From Selenomonas ruminantium subsp. ruminantium ATCC 12561 (lineage in GTDB: Bacteria > Bacillota > Negativicutes > Selenomonadales > Selenomonadaceae): 64,000 nucleotides of DNA. The notes under the pieces are model-generated. The model saw nothing but the letters and a program-made list of their open reading frames with translations, made no database searches and was not told the DNA's origin. Both the position numbers and the translations under genes were made by a program. Shown here in pieces: positions 9,289 to 18,503 of this stretch (the stretch's first letter is position 1; each line of letters opens with the position of its first letter). Location: positions 1 through 64,000 of the forward strand of contig NZ_AUJE01000003.1 of NCBI RefSeq assembly GCF_000424065.1, read 5' to 3'.

Positions 9289-10511
9289 CAGAACAGTCCT
9301 TTCCAGAAATCACGCAGATAATTCAATAGATTATCCCAGAAGGAATAATATTCTACATCCTGTGCGGCTAACAGATTGATGGAGCCCTGACGTTTGCCGT
9401 CATAGTAGCAGACGACTTTGCCAATGACATCACCCTTCTTAATCGGAGCAGCAACGTCATTGGGGACTTCTACCTTTTTTTCCACCTTAGCACTTTCGCC
9501 GTTCTTTTCGGCAACGACCAGGGATTCTGCGGCAATAAGTTCCACTTCGTCATGGCGGCCGTCGGCTACATCCACCTTAGTCACCACTTCGCCTTTTTTT
9601 ACCAGTGTTTTGGGCTGAACGCTATGAAAACCATAGTCAAGCAAGGCAATGGAATCATTCCACATATAATAGCTGTCCAAAACAACCGCTACGAGCTGCA
9701 TGCCATCGCGGCGGGCGGCCGATACCAGACAGCGGCCTGCCGCTTCCGTATAACCGGTCTTGACCCCATTAGCTCCACGATAGAGCCAAAGCATCTGATT
9801 TTCATTGCGTAGCTTCTTGGCCGGGTCTTTCACCCAGTCATAAATGGTTTCCTGCGTGCTGACGATTTCTTCAAAATGCGGCAGGCTGTAACCATAGGCC
9901 GCAATCTTGGCTAAATCAAAGGCCGTGGTATAATGCTTTTCATCCGGCAGACCGTTCGGATTGACAAAATGCGTATTATACGCGCCGATTTCCGTGGCTT
10001 TTTCATTCATCATTTCCACAAAAGCCGGCACGCTGCCAGCAATATGCTCGGCTACCGCAACAGTGGCATCATTGCCGGAATGCATCATCATACCGGCAAG
10101 CAGTTCACCCAGGGGAATCTTATCCCCCTGCACCAGCCAAAGCGTAGAACCTTCCACGCCTTCGGCATTCTTGCTGACGGTAACGATATCGTCCAGTTTG
10201 CCATGCTCCAAGGCCACAATCAGCGTCATCATCTTCGTGGTACTGGCCGGATATCTGCGGGTATCAATATCCCGCTCATAGAGGACCTGACCGGTTGCCG
10301 CATCCATCACAATGGCAGAACGCGCCGTAAGCTTCTGCAACGGGTCGGCAGGACTGACTACCAGCCCCGGAATATCCGGACGCTCCGGCTGTACATAAAC
10401 CTTATCCTGCACTTCGGCAAAAGCAGGCGAGCTCTGCGGTAAATTTATCATAAAACCAGCAGCCCCCAGCATGAACGCTGTAACTGCTTTACAGGCGATT
10501 GATCGTCTCAA
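9288..10511 (-). CDS. dacA: D-alanyl-D-alanine carboxypeptidase (low-molecular-weight PBP)
   Basis: A peptidoglycan carboxypeptidase that trims the terminal D-Ala. The three active-site motifs are SxxK (S90-T-T-K93), SxN (S145-G-N147) and KTG (251-253). A signal peptide covers about the first 32 residues and ends near FAEV. A PBP5-type C-terminal domain and a final amphipathic tail (FWDNLLNYLRDFWKGLF) for membrane anchoring follow. The start appears to be a TTG at 10511, nine bases after GGAG; the nearby ATG at 10519 is out of frame. This is the last host gene before the prophage. Confidence 0.93.
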   Translation of the reverse strand: MRRSIACKAVTAFMLGAAGFMINLPQSSPAFAEVQDKVYVQPERPDIPGLVVSPADPLQKLTARSAIVMDAATGQVLYERDIDTRRYPASTTKMMTLIVALEHGKLDDIVTVSKNAEGVEGSTLWLVQGDKIPLGELLAGMMMHSGNDATVAVAEHIAGSVPAFVEMMNEKATEIGAYNTHFVNPNGLPDEKHYTTAFDLAKIAAYGYSLPHFEEIVSTQETIYDWVKDPAKKLRNENQMLWLYRGANGVKTGYTEAAGRCLVSAARRDGMQLVAVVLDSYYMWNDSIALLDYGFHSVQPKTLVKKGEVVTKVDVADGRHDEVELIAAESLVVAEKNGESAKVEKKVEVPNDVAAPIKKGDVIGKVVCYYDGKRQGSINLLAAQDVEYYSFWDNLLNYLRDFWKGLF

Positions 10512-10756
10512 AAAACATACACTCCATTAGTTGAATAAATTTGATACAACCACATTTTTCCTAGTTTTTTACCGTTTAAGGGGTTGCAAAATTCCTCAGG
10601 GGGTTGCATCGTTTGCGAGTATCATGAAGCCTTGTAACGATTGGGTTCCGAGTTTTACGGTGCGCAATGCAACCCGCACCTTATCTTAATTGAGACGCCA
10701 ATGAACTCACATAATAACCATTCTACCATAAAATAAGAAAGGAATACAAGAAAATT
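10512..10756. other. Gene-free junction region, candidate left prophage boundary
   Basis: About 245 bp between dacA and the recombinase terminator holds no gene. It contains two direct copies of GGGGTTGCA (10580-10588 and 10600-10608) and an inverted copy, ATGCAACCC (10667-10675), pairing with GGGTTGCAT at 10601-10609. Serine recombinases use short cores, so attL probably lies here, but its partner attR was not found. The dacA promoter must also lie in this stretch. Confidence 0.4.
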
Positions 10757-10778
10757 GGCACGGGACTTTGCCCGTGCC
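10757..10778 (-). terminator. Terminator after the serine recombinase
   Basis: GGCACGGG and CCCGTGCC form a perfect 8-bp stem with a six-base loop. It lies six bases after the recombinase stop, and on the minus strand AATTTTC follows. Confidence 0.75.
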
Positions 10779-10783
10779 GCCTG

Positions 10784-12379
10784 TTACCCTATATGAATTT
10801 CTGTTCCATCCTTGAATGTTACGCTGATATCTTCCTTGCTGTATACGGTCATGAAGTCCACAATCGTTCCCCACAAGCCTTCATCAAACTCCGTTACTGA
10901 TGCGCCTTGGGTGGCCAATGCTTTGACGAATGCCCCCAGCCGCTCTGCCTTAGCATGCCGGGCCTTGATGGATTTTTCTGTCTTGTCATAGTTGGCTTTG
11001 GTCGTCTCGTAACGATTGACCAGTTCATCATAGCGTTTCTGGTAGTCCGTCTGGTCTTGGGCTATGCGGGCATTTTCACTGATGCATTTCTGCACTCTAT
11101 CCGATAGAGCATTCATCTCATCCATGAGTCGTTGACTTTCAGCTTCAAGGTCTGACGTGTCACATATCTGCTTCTGTACCAGACGGATATTTTCCAGCAT
11201 ATCCGTTTTGCCTTTTAGTAATTTGTTCACCACCTTGACGAAAGCCTCTTTTATTTCCTTCTCCGTCAGATGTGGCGTGGAGCATTTCTTTGCCCCTGCG
11301 AACTTGTTGTTACACTGGTAGACCACTCGCCTGTATTTATCATTGCTGTGCCAAACCTTGGAACCATACCAATGACCACATTCACCACACTTGATGCGAT
11401 TGGAGAATATGGTCGCCCCGCTATATCCGCCTTTTCCCCTGCCATTCTTGCGTCGTTCAATCTCAGCCTGTACCAAATCAAATGTCGCTGGCGGTATAAT
11501 TGCTTCGTGATTGCCCGTCACATAATACTGCGGAACCTCCCCTTCATTCTTTTTTACTTTCTTGGTCAGGAAATCCACGGTAAATTTCTTTTGCAGCAGT
11601 GCGTCCCCTTTCATTTTCTCGCTGGTGAGAATGCTCTGCACCGTATTAGAATACCATCTATCTTTGCCCGCTGGTGATTTTATGCCCTTTTCCATCAGTT
11701 TTTTGGCGATTGCTGAGTAAGACAACCCAGTAAGGAAAAGTTTGTAGATGAGCTTCACTACCTTTGCTTGTTCAGGATTTATGACCAGATTGCCATCTTC
11801 GCCCCGGTCATATCCAAGGAAACGCTTGTAAGGAACTCTCGCCTTGCCATCGGCGAAGCTTTTTCTCTGCCCCCAGGTGGTATTCTCCGAAATACTCCGA
11901 GCTTCTTCCTGGCTGATTGATGAGAGCACCGTTATGAGAAGTTCGCCAGCCGAATCCAGTGTCCAGATCCCCTCTTTTTCGAAGTAGCACTCAACTCCGG
12001 CAGCTTTTAGTTTTCTTATTGTTGTAAGGCAGTCTACTGTATTTCTGGCAAATCTGGACACCGATTTTGTGATGATAAGTTGTATTTTTCCTGCTAAAGC
12101 ATCTTTTATCATACGTGTGAATCCTTCACGCTTTTTCGTTGAAGTTCCTGTCACACCTTCATCGGTATATATGCCAACAAAATCCCAATCTTTTCGTTCT
12201 TTGATGTATTTCGTATAGTAATCGACCTGTGCGGCGTAGCTGGATATCTGGTCATCCGTATCCGTACTGACACGAGCATATCCCGCTACTTTCCGCTTTA
12301 CATTGCTGGCAATAGGTGCAGCCGTAAATTTATTAATAGTTGCTGGAATAGTCGTTATCTTTCTTGCCACAATACTCAT
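10784..12379 (-). CDS. Large serine recombinase (probable phage integrase)
   Basis: A 531-residue site-specific recombinase. The resolvase-type catalytic domain begins with YARVSTDTDDQ, whose serine is the nucleophile. The conserved SVSRFARNTVDCLTTIRKLK helix and the recombinase domain follow, then a zinc ribbon with CGECGHW (cysteines later at KKCST) and a long coiled-coil segment around residues 400-470. This is the architecture of phage integrases. AGGAGG directly abuts the ATG at 12379, so the in-frame GTG at 12370, nine bases on, may be the real start. It lies 29 bp downstream of a second recombinase gene. Confidence 0.93.
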   Translation of the reverse strand: MSIVARKITTIPATINKFTAAPIASNVKRKVAGYARVSTDTDDQISSYAAQVDYYTKYIKERKDWDFVGIYTDEGVTGTSTKKREGFTRMIKDALAGKIQLIITKSVSRFARNTVDCLTTIRKLKAAGVECYFEKEGIWTLDSAGELLITVLSSISQEEARSISENTTWGQRKSFADGKARVPYKRFLGYDRGEDGNLVINPEQAKVVKLIYKLFLTGLSYSAIAKKLMEKGIKSPAGKDRWYSNTVQSILTSEKMKGDALLQKKFTVDFLTKKVKKNEGEVPQYYVTGNHEAIIPPATFDLVQAEIERRKNGRGKGGYSGATIFSNRIKCGECGHWYGSKVWHSNDKYRRVVYQCNNKFAGAKKCSTPHLTEKEIKEAFVKVVNKLLKGKTDMLENIRLVQKQICDTSDLEAESQRLMDEMNALSDRVQKCISENARIAQDQTDYQKRYDELVNRYETTKANYDKTEKSIKARHAKAERLGAFVKALATQGASVTEFDEGLWGTIVDFMTVYSKEDISVTFKDGTEIHIG

Positions 12380-12408
12380 CCTCCTCGTTCCATACGCGAT
12401 GAAAGTTA

Positions 12409-13617
12409 CTATGGTCGGTATCTTTCTGTGATTATTTCTCCATTCTTAAAATGAAATTCCAAAATATCTCGTTTGGGCACGCTGATATAATCTACATTTT
12501 TTAGGAATACTTCTTTATTGAATTTTTCTATGTTCAACACTTTTGCGCATACTCGCTTGAGCTCTTCTTGATTTATTTTTTCGCTCCCAGAACATATCCC
12601 CACCTTTTTCCAGTGTGCCCAATATTCATTCGACGTAGCTTTGTATTGATAATAAACATAACTGCGCCCACAAAACGGGCATTTAATTTTCATGGTAAAA
12701 CAAGATGCATTGATTTTGCCTCTACTCTTACGATTTGCAAATTCTTCCTGTACCATATCAAATGTTTTTTTATCAATGATAGCTTCATGTGTATTTTCAG
12801 CCAGGTAACGGGTCAATTCCCCATCGTTTTTCTTGAGCTTGTGTGTAAGAGGATTTTCCACATAATATTTTTGCAGAATCAGATTGCCTGTATAGTGAAC
12901 ATTTTGCAGGATGTAGTTGACACTACTGCCACTCCATCGCTTGCCTCTCTTGGTGATAATACCTTGGCTGGAAAGTTCACAGGCTATTTCCGCTGTCGAC
13001 TTACCAGAAAGATAATCCTGATATATACGCTTTACAATAATGGCTTCTTCGGGGACAATAATCATCTCGTCCCCCACCCATTTGTACCCGTAAATACAGA
13101 ATTTTGCATTGGGAAGTCCCTGTTCAAATCTTTTCCGCTTTGCCCACTTTACATTTTCCGAGTAGTTGATGATTTCTTCCTGTGCAATACTTGCCAAGAT
13201 AGACAACATAATCTCGCCGGACGAGCTCATGGAGCGGATATTCTCCTTTTCAAATCGTACTTCCACTCCAATGACTTTGAGATGCCGAACAGTAGAAAGA
13301 AGGTCAACCGTATTTCTTGCGAAACGGCTGATGGACTTGGTCAGGATTATATCAATCTTTCCAGCCTCACAATCAGCCACCATACGCTGAAATTCTGACC
13401 GCTTGTTGATGCTGGTACCGGAGATAAAACTGTCGGCATACACACCGGCATATTCCCACTCCGGATTATTCTGAATAAGCTCGCTGTAATAGCTAATCTG
13501 TGCTGACAGGGAATGCGTCAGCCGGTCTGATTCTGCAGATACCCGTGCATACGCTGCTACGCGCTTTTTCCGCTTAATCTGCGGAACCTTTGGCTCTATA
13601 CGTTCTATCTTCTTCAT
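12409..13617 (-). CDS. Second large serine recombinase
   Basis: A 402-residue recombinase with the same catalytic layout: AAYARVSAESDRL with the nucleophilic serine, KSISRFARNTVDLLSTVRHLK, and a recombinase domain. Its zinc-ribbon region has CPFCGRSY, but the second cysteine pair is weak and there is no long coiled coil, so it is shorter than its neighbour. The ATG at 13617 lies seven bases after AGGAGGG. Tandem serine recombinases occur in several Firmicutes phages and mobile elements, where both may be needed or one may control direction; which applies here is unknown. Confidence 0.9.
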   Translation of the reverse strand: MKKIERIEPKVPQIKRKKRVAAYARVSAESDRLTHSLSAQISYYSELIQNNPEWEYAGVYADSFISGTSINKRSEFQRMVADCEAGKIDIILTKSISRFARNTVDLLSTVRHLKVIGVEVRFEKENIRSMSSSGEIMLSILASIAQEEIINYSENVKWAKRKRFEQGLPNAKFCIYGYKWVGDEMIIVPEEAIIVKRIYQDYLSGKSTAEIACELSSQGIITKRGKRWSGSSVNYILQNVHYTGNLILQKYYVENPLTHKLKKNDGELTRYLAENTHEAIIDKKTFDMVQEEFANRKSRGKINASCFTMKIKCPFCGRSYVYYQYKATSNEYWAHWKKVGICSGSEKINQEELKRVCAKVLNIEKFNKEVFLKNVDYISVPKRDILEFHFKNGEIITERYRP

Positions 13618-13660
13618 GAGCATGCCCTCCTTTCCTACTATATATCACTCTACGCTGAGC

Positions 13661-13837
13661 CTAAGTCAACGCCATGTCCGAGAATAATGTACCGAGCAGC
13701 GGATGATATTTTTCGCGCATCAACTGCTCTGCCTTGACATAATCCGCCTGTGTGATAATGCCCTGTTCCAACCAGCCACGAAACACCTGCATGGCTGACT
13801 GATACTTGGCCTCCTTCAGCATCAAATCATGAGACAT
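13661..13837 (-). CDS. SHOCT-like small protein
   Basis: A 58-residue protein resembling the SHOCT-type short proteins that often precede phage recombinases; EQGIITQADYVKAEQLMREK is the helical SHOCT-like segment. The start is taken as the ATG at 13837, overlapping the end of the upstream gene by 11 bases. It precedes the two recombinases in the same direction. The function is unknown; a role in recombination is only suggested by position. Confidence 0.7.
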   Translation of the reverse strand: MSHDLMLKEAKYQSAMQVFRGWLEQGIITQADYVKAEQLMREKYHPLLGTLFSDMALT

Positions 13838-14201
13838 AGGCTTCACCGAACCTTTCTGCTATGTAGCAGGTGTGGGAACAATACTTTCTGCCGCTTCTGC
13901 CATGGAATGGCTTACCACAGTGAGCACAGACGTTGTTGGCCTTCATCAAATCAGTGTGATGATTCCACCATTTGATACGGCAAGTATCGGAGCAGAACTT
14001 CTTCCCCTTCTGACCTGTAGGCTGCGTAATGGACTGGCCACATGCCAAGCAAACCATCTGCCCATCACCTGCCTTTAGCTTATTTCGGATGCAATAGGAC
14101 TTGATGGTATTCTCTGACAGAGACATGGCTGCCGCTATCTTCTTATAACCCAGCCCCGCCTGTCTCATAGCCTTGATTTCTTCTTGCTGTTTTTCTGTCA
14201 T
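13827..14201 (-). CDS. HTH and zinc-finger protein next to recombinase genes
   Basis: About 124 residues from the ATG at 14201, which follows GTGGAGG. An N-terminal helix-turn-helix (MRQAGLGYKKIAAAMSLSE) resembles sigma-70 region 4 or MarR-like DNA-binding helices. Two Cys-rich fingers follow: CLACG with CSDTC, and CAHCG with CSHTC. Such proteins are common beside serine recombinases and may recruit or regulate them. Its start overlaps the stop of a possible 41-codon upstream ORF (TGATG). The exact family is not recognised. Confidence 0.78.
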   Translation of the reverse strand: MTEKQQEEIKAMRQAGLGYKKIAAAMSLSENTIKSYCIRNKLKAGDGQMVCLACGQSITQPTGQKGKKFCSDTCRIKWWNHHTDLMKANNVCAHCGKPFHGRSGRKYCSHTCYIAERFGEAYVS

Positions 14202-14326
14202 CACTCGACCTCCACTTTTAATTGGCGGTGCAATTTTGAGCCACCAAAGTTTCTGTAAGATTGCCTTTCTCTGCATATAGCCGAAAAAATCAACCCTCTC
14301 ATATGTAAGAGGACAAAAAGTTCCAT
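14201..14326 (-). CDS. Possible 41-aa leader peptide
   Basis: A short open frame begins at an ATG preceded by GGTGACCAAG and ends in a TGA that overlaps the next start (TGATG). The peptide begins MELFVLLHMRGLIFS. It lies across the conserved element described at 14274-14339; a related frame exists at the second copy, starting with GTG. Coding status is doubtful, because the conservation may be of RNA or DNA rather than peptide. Confidence 0.3.
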   Translation of the reverse strand: MELFVLLHMRGLIFSAICRERQSYRNFGGSKLHRQLKVEVE

Positions 14327-14339
14327 CTTGGTCACCAGC
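14274..14339 (-). repeat. Dispersed conserved element, copy A
   Basis: On the minus strand this begins GGTGACCAAG, contains TTTGTCCTCTTA, and continues through GGGTTGATTTTTTCG. Related copies lie at 46079-46141 and, in part, 50302-50337, all in the same orientation and all at gene boundaries. A short stem CCTCT/AGAGG with an 8-base loop is kept in the copies. Confidence 0.75.
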
Positions 14340-14433
14340 CCCCGCTACTTTCTTAAAGAGAAGAAAACAGCATTTTGCCGAAAAAATTTGCCCTCCCACC
14401 ATTGAAAGGACAGAAATAATGATTTTTAGCAAA

Positions 14434-14466
14434 AAAATAAGCCCAGCAGGATTTCTCCCACCAGGC
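14434..14466 (-). terminator. Terminator after the holin gene
   Basis: On the minus strand, GCCTGGTGGGA and TCCTGCTGGGC pair imperfectly around a GAAA loop, followed by TTATTTTTTT. It lies 17 bp after the holin stop and closes the long late-gene transcript. Confidence 0.7.
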
Positions 14467-14483
14467 AATAACCTATCCGATAT

Positions 14484-14876
14484 TCATTTGTTCTTAAGCT
14501 GTTTCATGACTTCCGTCAGCTTATCCGGCACGGGCAAGCCAATCCGAGCTGCATTCTCAATGATGGAAATCCCCTCATTGGCGCAATAAAAGAAGATAAC
14601 TGCCGTTCGCAGGACACAGCCACCGCCGACCATATGGACATCCAGCACATTGGCCACGCCGACCAAGGCCATGATGAAGACCTTCTGGCAAATGCCACGG
14701 AAGCCCACGGAACTGGAAAGCCGTTTTTCCACTATGGCACAGAGCACTCCGGTGATGTAATCCGTCACGATAAAAGCCACCAAGGCATAAAGCAGGCTGT
14801 CAAAGGAGCCAAGATATTCTCCCAAGGCTGCCCCGGCTCCTGCCGACCAGACCCTAACATCCAAAATTACATCCAT
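14484..14876 (-). CDS. Phage holin
   Basis: A 130-residue membrane protein matching the phage_holin_4 (toxin secretion/phage lysis holin) type. Three hydrophobic segments are visible: YALVAFIVTDYITGVLCAIV, FIMALVGVANVLDVHMV and TAVIFFYCANEGISIIEN, the last with the family's N-E-G-I-S-I-I-EN signature. It makes the membrane lesion at lysis. Usually the endolysin gene lies next to it; here the only amidase is 21 kb away (36302-36853). Confidence 0.88.
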   Translation of the reverse strand: MDVILDVRVWSAGAGAALGEYLGSFDSLLYALVAFIVTDYITGVLCAIVEKRLSSSVGFRGICQKVFIMALVGVANVLDVHMVGGGCVLRTAVIFFYCANEGISIIENAARIGLPVPDKLTEVMKQLKNK

Positions 14877-14879
14877 AAA

Positions 14880-16151
14880 TCATTCCCCCTTCATCCACTT
14901 CGCATAATTCTTTATAGGCCGCAAGCGGGTGCTGCAGTGATAGCAGTCACCCTCAATCAGTTCCTTCTCACCATTTTTGACACGGTAAAGTTTGCCATCA
15001 AAAGCCACCAGCCATGTCCTTGGGCGCAGCTTGCAGGCCAGCATTCTTTGTCCTGGCTCATAGCCATCGACATCACAGATTTTCTGCCCCTGTGGTGATT
15101 TCAGTTCATAGCTGTAGGAATCCGACTCATAGCCCATGTACTCAATTCGCTCCCTGTTGCTGCGGCTCATGTTCACCTTAAAACCGTCTGGCAAGCGCAG
15201 GTCTGTACTTTTAATGGAATCCACAAAATGATATGGGTCACCATACTCTTCGTCCAAGGGCAGATACGTCAAACGCCAGCTACCATTGTTGTTATGTCGA
15301 CCTCGCAGTACGGTAATCCCCTTCGGTGTAGCCACCATTTCTAACAGGTACTCAACTGCCAAGGAATAGAGTGTGCCAAAATCTGCCTGCCAGCATCGTT
15401 CCCTGTCATCATAGATGCCAAGATTTCTGCCCGACATGTATAACGCCTGTGCATTCCCTTCCAAAAATAAACAGTAATCCTGCTCTGATTCATACCAGCC
15501 ACCGGTTATCCTGCATTCTTTTTCCGGAAGGACGGTCATCGATTCCCCCTCACCAGACGGAGCCTGCTTTTCCAGTTCCAGCAAAGCCCGTTCTGCCGTC
15601 TGCTTTGCACCTTCCTGCAATACTTGGACATATTTCATTTGCTCAAACGCAGTTTCTGTTTCGGCCAACCAATAATGTTCTTGCGGTTCCCATTCAAAGT
15701 AAATCCCCAACTTTGCCCCTATGCTTCCACCATAATCCTTGAACCAATAGCCCAATGCGCCATTTCTATGAGAATACCGCTCGTATTTGAGTTCCTGCAC
15801 TTCCCCCGATGTACCTACGGATACATCCAGTACTCTGTAGGCATCTGAAAACACGACTTCACTGCCATGGCTGGCCATCAGTTCATGTCTGGCATCCCGC
15901 CAGCCTGTTTTCAGATTACCTTTATGGTAAAGGCAGTGCGTACCATCCTTCATGAAAATCGGCACATACGGCTCACTGGTATTGATAACAGGAGCCGCTG
16001 CACCACCCTCGGATATATTGCCGTAAACACACCTGCCGTCTGTCCAGACAAAATCTCCGGCAGCAATAGCTTTATTTCCGATGATGTTCAGCCACTTGCC
16101 ACCTGCCTGTGCCTTGGTATTGCCGACTGCCGTCACTCTTGCCCTGTGCAT
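14880..16151 (-). CDS. Phage protein at the distal tail end of the late operon
   Basis: A 423-residue soluble protein of unknown family. It lies between the tail-tip genes and the holin, where receptor-binding or tail-fibre proteins are usually encoded. The N-terminal part is glycine-rich with short beta-like stretches (HRARVTAVGNTKAQAGGKWL). The rest has many aromatic and charged residues but no motif I recognise. GGAGCG upstream of the ATG supports the start. A receptor-binding or adhesion role is only positional inference. Confidence 0.7.
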   Translation of the reverse strand: MHRARVTAVGNTKAQAGGKWLNIIGNKAIAAGDFVWTDGRCVYGNISEGGAAAPVINTSEPYVPIFMKDGTHCLYHKGNLKTGWRDARHELMASHGSEVVFSDAYRVLDVSVGTSGEVQELKYERYSHRNGALGYWFKDYGGSIGAKLGIYFEWEPQEHYWLAETETAFEQMKYVQVLQEGAKQTAERALLELEKQAPSGEGESMTVLPEKECRITGGWYESEQDYCLFLEGNAQALYMSGRNLGIYDDRERCWQADFGTLYSLAVEYLLEMVATPKGITVLRGRHNNNGSWRLTYLPLDEEYGDPYHFVDSIKSTDLRLPDGFKVNMSRSNRERIEYMGYESDSYSYELKSPQGQKICDVDGYEPGQRMLACKLRPRTWLVAFDGKLYRVKNGEKELIEGDCYHCSTRLRPIKNYAKWMKGE

Positions 16152-16155
16152 AGCA

Positions 16156-16380
16156 TCACGCTCCTACAATTACAGCCGTTCCGCTCTTGGCCAGCTGCAC
16201 CCAGACCAGACTGCCGTCATCGGTATTCACATCCACCGCCGCTTTCAAAGGGTAGCTGTGAGCACCAATATGTACCCTGCCGCCTTGGATTACACCACGC
16301 AGGGCTTTCTGCTCGGATTGCTTCTTTGCCCGTTTCATGCCAGCCTTGATGGATTCAGCCAGCCCGTCTACTCCGTTCAT
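16156..16380 (-). CDS. Small phage protein of unknown function
   Basis: A 74-residue protein starting at the ATG at 16380, whose first base overlaps the stop of the upstream tail gene (TGATG), with GAGGTGG in front. The C-terminal half (HSYPLKAAVDVNTDDGSLVWVQLAKSG truncated) reads as a small beta-rich fold. No family recognised. Tight packing on both sides supports it as real. Confidence 0.7.
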   Translation of the reverse strand: MNGVDGLAESIKAGMKRAKKQSEQKALRGVIQGGRVHIGAHSYPLKAAVDVNTDDGSLVWVQLAKSGTAVIVGA

Positions 16381-18500
16381 CAGTACCACCTCGTCATTTT
16401 AATTGTTTGTCGTAATGACCGTGGAGTCAGTTCCACGACATTGGACATCAGGAAATACTCGTTGTCATTGAATTTTATCCGCTCGGTGAAATCCACGATA
16501 TGCTTTACATCTGGAACACCATTCCTGACATTAGCTACAACCTCCACGGTGACAGTCTCCTGCGTCTTGCGGTTCAGCCACTCGATGGCTTTGGTCAGCT
16601 CCCATAGATAATCCTCACCGATAACCGGAAACTCTGTGTCGATGAGGGATTCGTACTTGGGGCCGTCATCGTCATCGCCCATATCGTAATCAGCACCAAG
16701 ACTCAGATTGGACTGGTCGATGGTGAAACGGCTGGCCTTGCCGCCGGGTTTTCCCTGTGACAGGCTGCTGCCTTCCAGTTCTCCATCCACATACACCACG
16801 GTGGAATACCAGCCATAACCCAGGGGGGCGTGATAGGTTATGCGCTCCGTTCCGTTTTTATTATTCCAGTCTGTCCAGTCGTAGATATCATGCTCCTGCC
16901 CATCATCTATCGGCTCCGTAGTGCGCTCCTTTTCCTCGAAAAGATATATGTCCCTGCTGGTCTTGGCGTAGAAATACTCTGTCCGACTGGTGGAGCCGTC
17001 CTTGTTATGGGTGTTTTTCTCAGACAGGTATTCGCCATCATAGACATAATCCGTGTAGCCCTTCTCGTTAGTTTCATGGGTCAGAAAGCCGTTGGAATAG
17101 GATCTGCTGATTTCCCCCAGCGAGATAGTCCCTGTAAAACCTTTTGGCTCGGTATCCTCATCATTACGCGCCCTGTCGGCATTCTCCATGGTGCTGTGCC
17201 AAATGGAGCGGACAAGTTTCCGCTCGATGGTCGGCCTGCTATGCGGCCAGTCCGTAATATCCACTACAGAATTCTCCCTGCCACGCTGAATAATATGCAG
17301 GGTATCTCCACGGATAAAGACGTTTATTTGACGCTGGGGCAGTTTGGCTGTCCAGCCGAACAATGCGGAAATGAAGTCCTGATAGGTCATACCGCTGTCC
17401 TCAAAGTTCTGTGACGGAATGAAATCGTCACAAGCCATATTCAATTTCAGCCCCAGCGCCTTGGCTATGCCCTCGGCGTAGTAGGACACCCCAAACTCAT
17501 TGAGGAAGAAGCTGATGGCACTGTAGAGCAGCTTGTCCTTGGAATACATTCCCTTCACCGTCTGAACCAAATCTCGCTGACTGGTTTCTTCCACGAGAAA
17601 ATGGAAGTGATAGTCAAAAATCTGCCCCTGCACAGAATCGTCAATGTTCAAGGGCTGCACCGTTTCCAACTGAAAACTGTCCGAAAGCGTCAGTTCACCT
17701 AGCGTCATGGAGAAGGAGCGGATGCCGTGCTCACGGAATTTATCCATGATGGATGGCAATGCTGTAGCCTTGATTTTCTTTGCTCGTGATGGCTTAACTG
17801 CAGGTTCAACATATTCCAGTACCACAGGCACCCGAATTGATGTGTCGGCAAGGAGCGACTGAAACTTTATAACCTGCCGCCGTGTATGGCTTACCGCAGG
17901 CTCGCCCCAGCCCAGCTTACGTGAAGTATCTGCCATGGACAAACCATCTATCCCCAGCCTGCTGATGGTGTCAGCTATTACCTGTTCCCTTTGGTTAATC
18001 TGCCGCAGGCACTTAGCCCGCCGTATGCAAAAACTCATCGACAGAATTCGAGATGTATCTGCATGGGCTGTAACGTGGCAGCAACTGACCAGCCGTTCCG
18101 TATCTGCTGAAGATTTATCTGATACCAGAATATGTCGGCGCAAGTCAGCACTCGTCCATGCTACAACAGCAGATTCTATCTGCCGTTTGGTGTCAGCGAA
18201 AAAATTCTCTGTTCTGACCAACCTGCGGTTGGTAACTGCAATCACAGCGTTCTCTTGCGCTAACTGCCTTTTTACATCTGCCGTGGCCTTTACCTGTACG
18301 CTGGAGGGGGGCACTATAGTGGCGATGATTTGCATCTTGAGGTGGATTCTCCCCATTGGCACCCAGGCGGCAGCAATCTGCGGCCTAATGATTATCCTTC
18401 CTATGGGCATCCATGAGATATAGGCATCCGTAGGCTGAAGAATAATTTTTCCGTGAGGAATCCACGAAATATATGCTGTTGGCTTTATGACAATGCCCAT
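16380..18500 (-). CDS. Tail-tip/baseplate-like protein with internal repeats
   Basis: A 706-residue protein downstream of the tape measure and tail genes. The N-terminus carries three short repeats of the type AYISWxPxGxIxxxP (residues about 8-55). Residues about 75-215 hold around nine degenerate units built on ADTxR or a close variant, spaced about 12-25 residues. The C-terminal 450 residues (LGELTLSDSFQLE, FWIF-like and MTYQDFISALFGWTAKLP) resemble tail-associated distal or hub proteins. I cannot assign a precise family. Its position makes a structural role likely, with the repeats perhaps setting contacts around the tail tip. Confidence 0.72.
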   Translation of the reverse strand: MGIVIKPTAYISWIPHGKIILQPTDAYISWMPIGRIIIRPQIAAAWVPMGRIHLKMQIIATIVPPSSVQVKATADVKRQLAQENAVIAVTNRRLVRTENFFADTKRQIESAVVAWTSADLRRHILVSDKSSADTERLVSCCHVTAHADTSRILSMSFCIRRAKCLRQINQREQVIADTISRLGIDGLSMADTSRKLGWGEPAVSHTRRQVIKFQSLLADTSIRVPVVLEYVEPAVKPSRAKKIKATALPSIMDKFREHGIRSFSMTLGELTLSDSFQLETVQPLNIDDSVQGQIFDYHFHFLVEETSQRDLVQTVKGMYSKDKLLYSAISFFLNEFGVSYYAEGIAKALGLKLNMACDDFIPSQNFEDSGMTYQDFISALFGWTAKLPQRQINVFIRGDTLHIIQRGRENSVVDITDWPHSRPTIERKLVRSIWHSTMENADRARNDEDTEPKGFTGTISLGEISRSYSNGFLTHETNEKGYTDYVYDGEYLSEKNTHNKDGSTSRTEYFYAKTSRDIYLFEEKERTTEPIDDGQEHDIYDWTDWNNKNGTERITYHAPLGYGWYSTVVYVDGELEGSSLSQGKPGGKASRFTIDQSNLSLGADYDMGDDDDGPKYESLIDTEFPVIGEDYLWELTKAIEWLNRKTQETVTVEVVANVRNGVPDVKHIVDFTERIKFNDNEYFLMSNVVELTPRSLRQTIKMTRWY

Positions 18501-18503
18501 CGG

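Noticed and set aside
10580-10675. GGGTTGCA repeats as a proven attL
   Set aside because: No matching attR was seen in the window, and the repeats could equally be regulatory sites of dacA.
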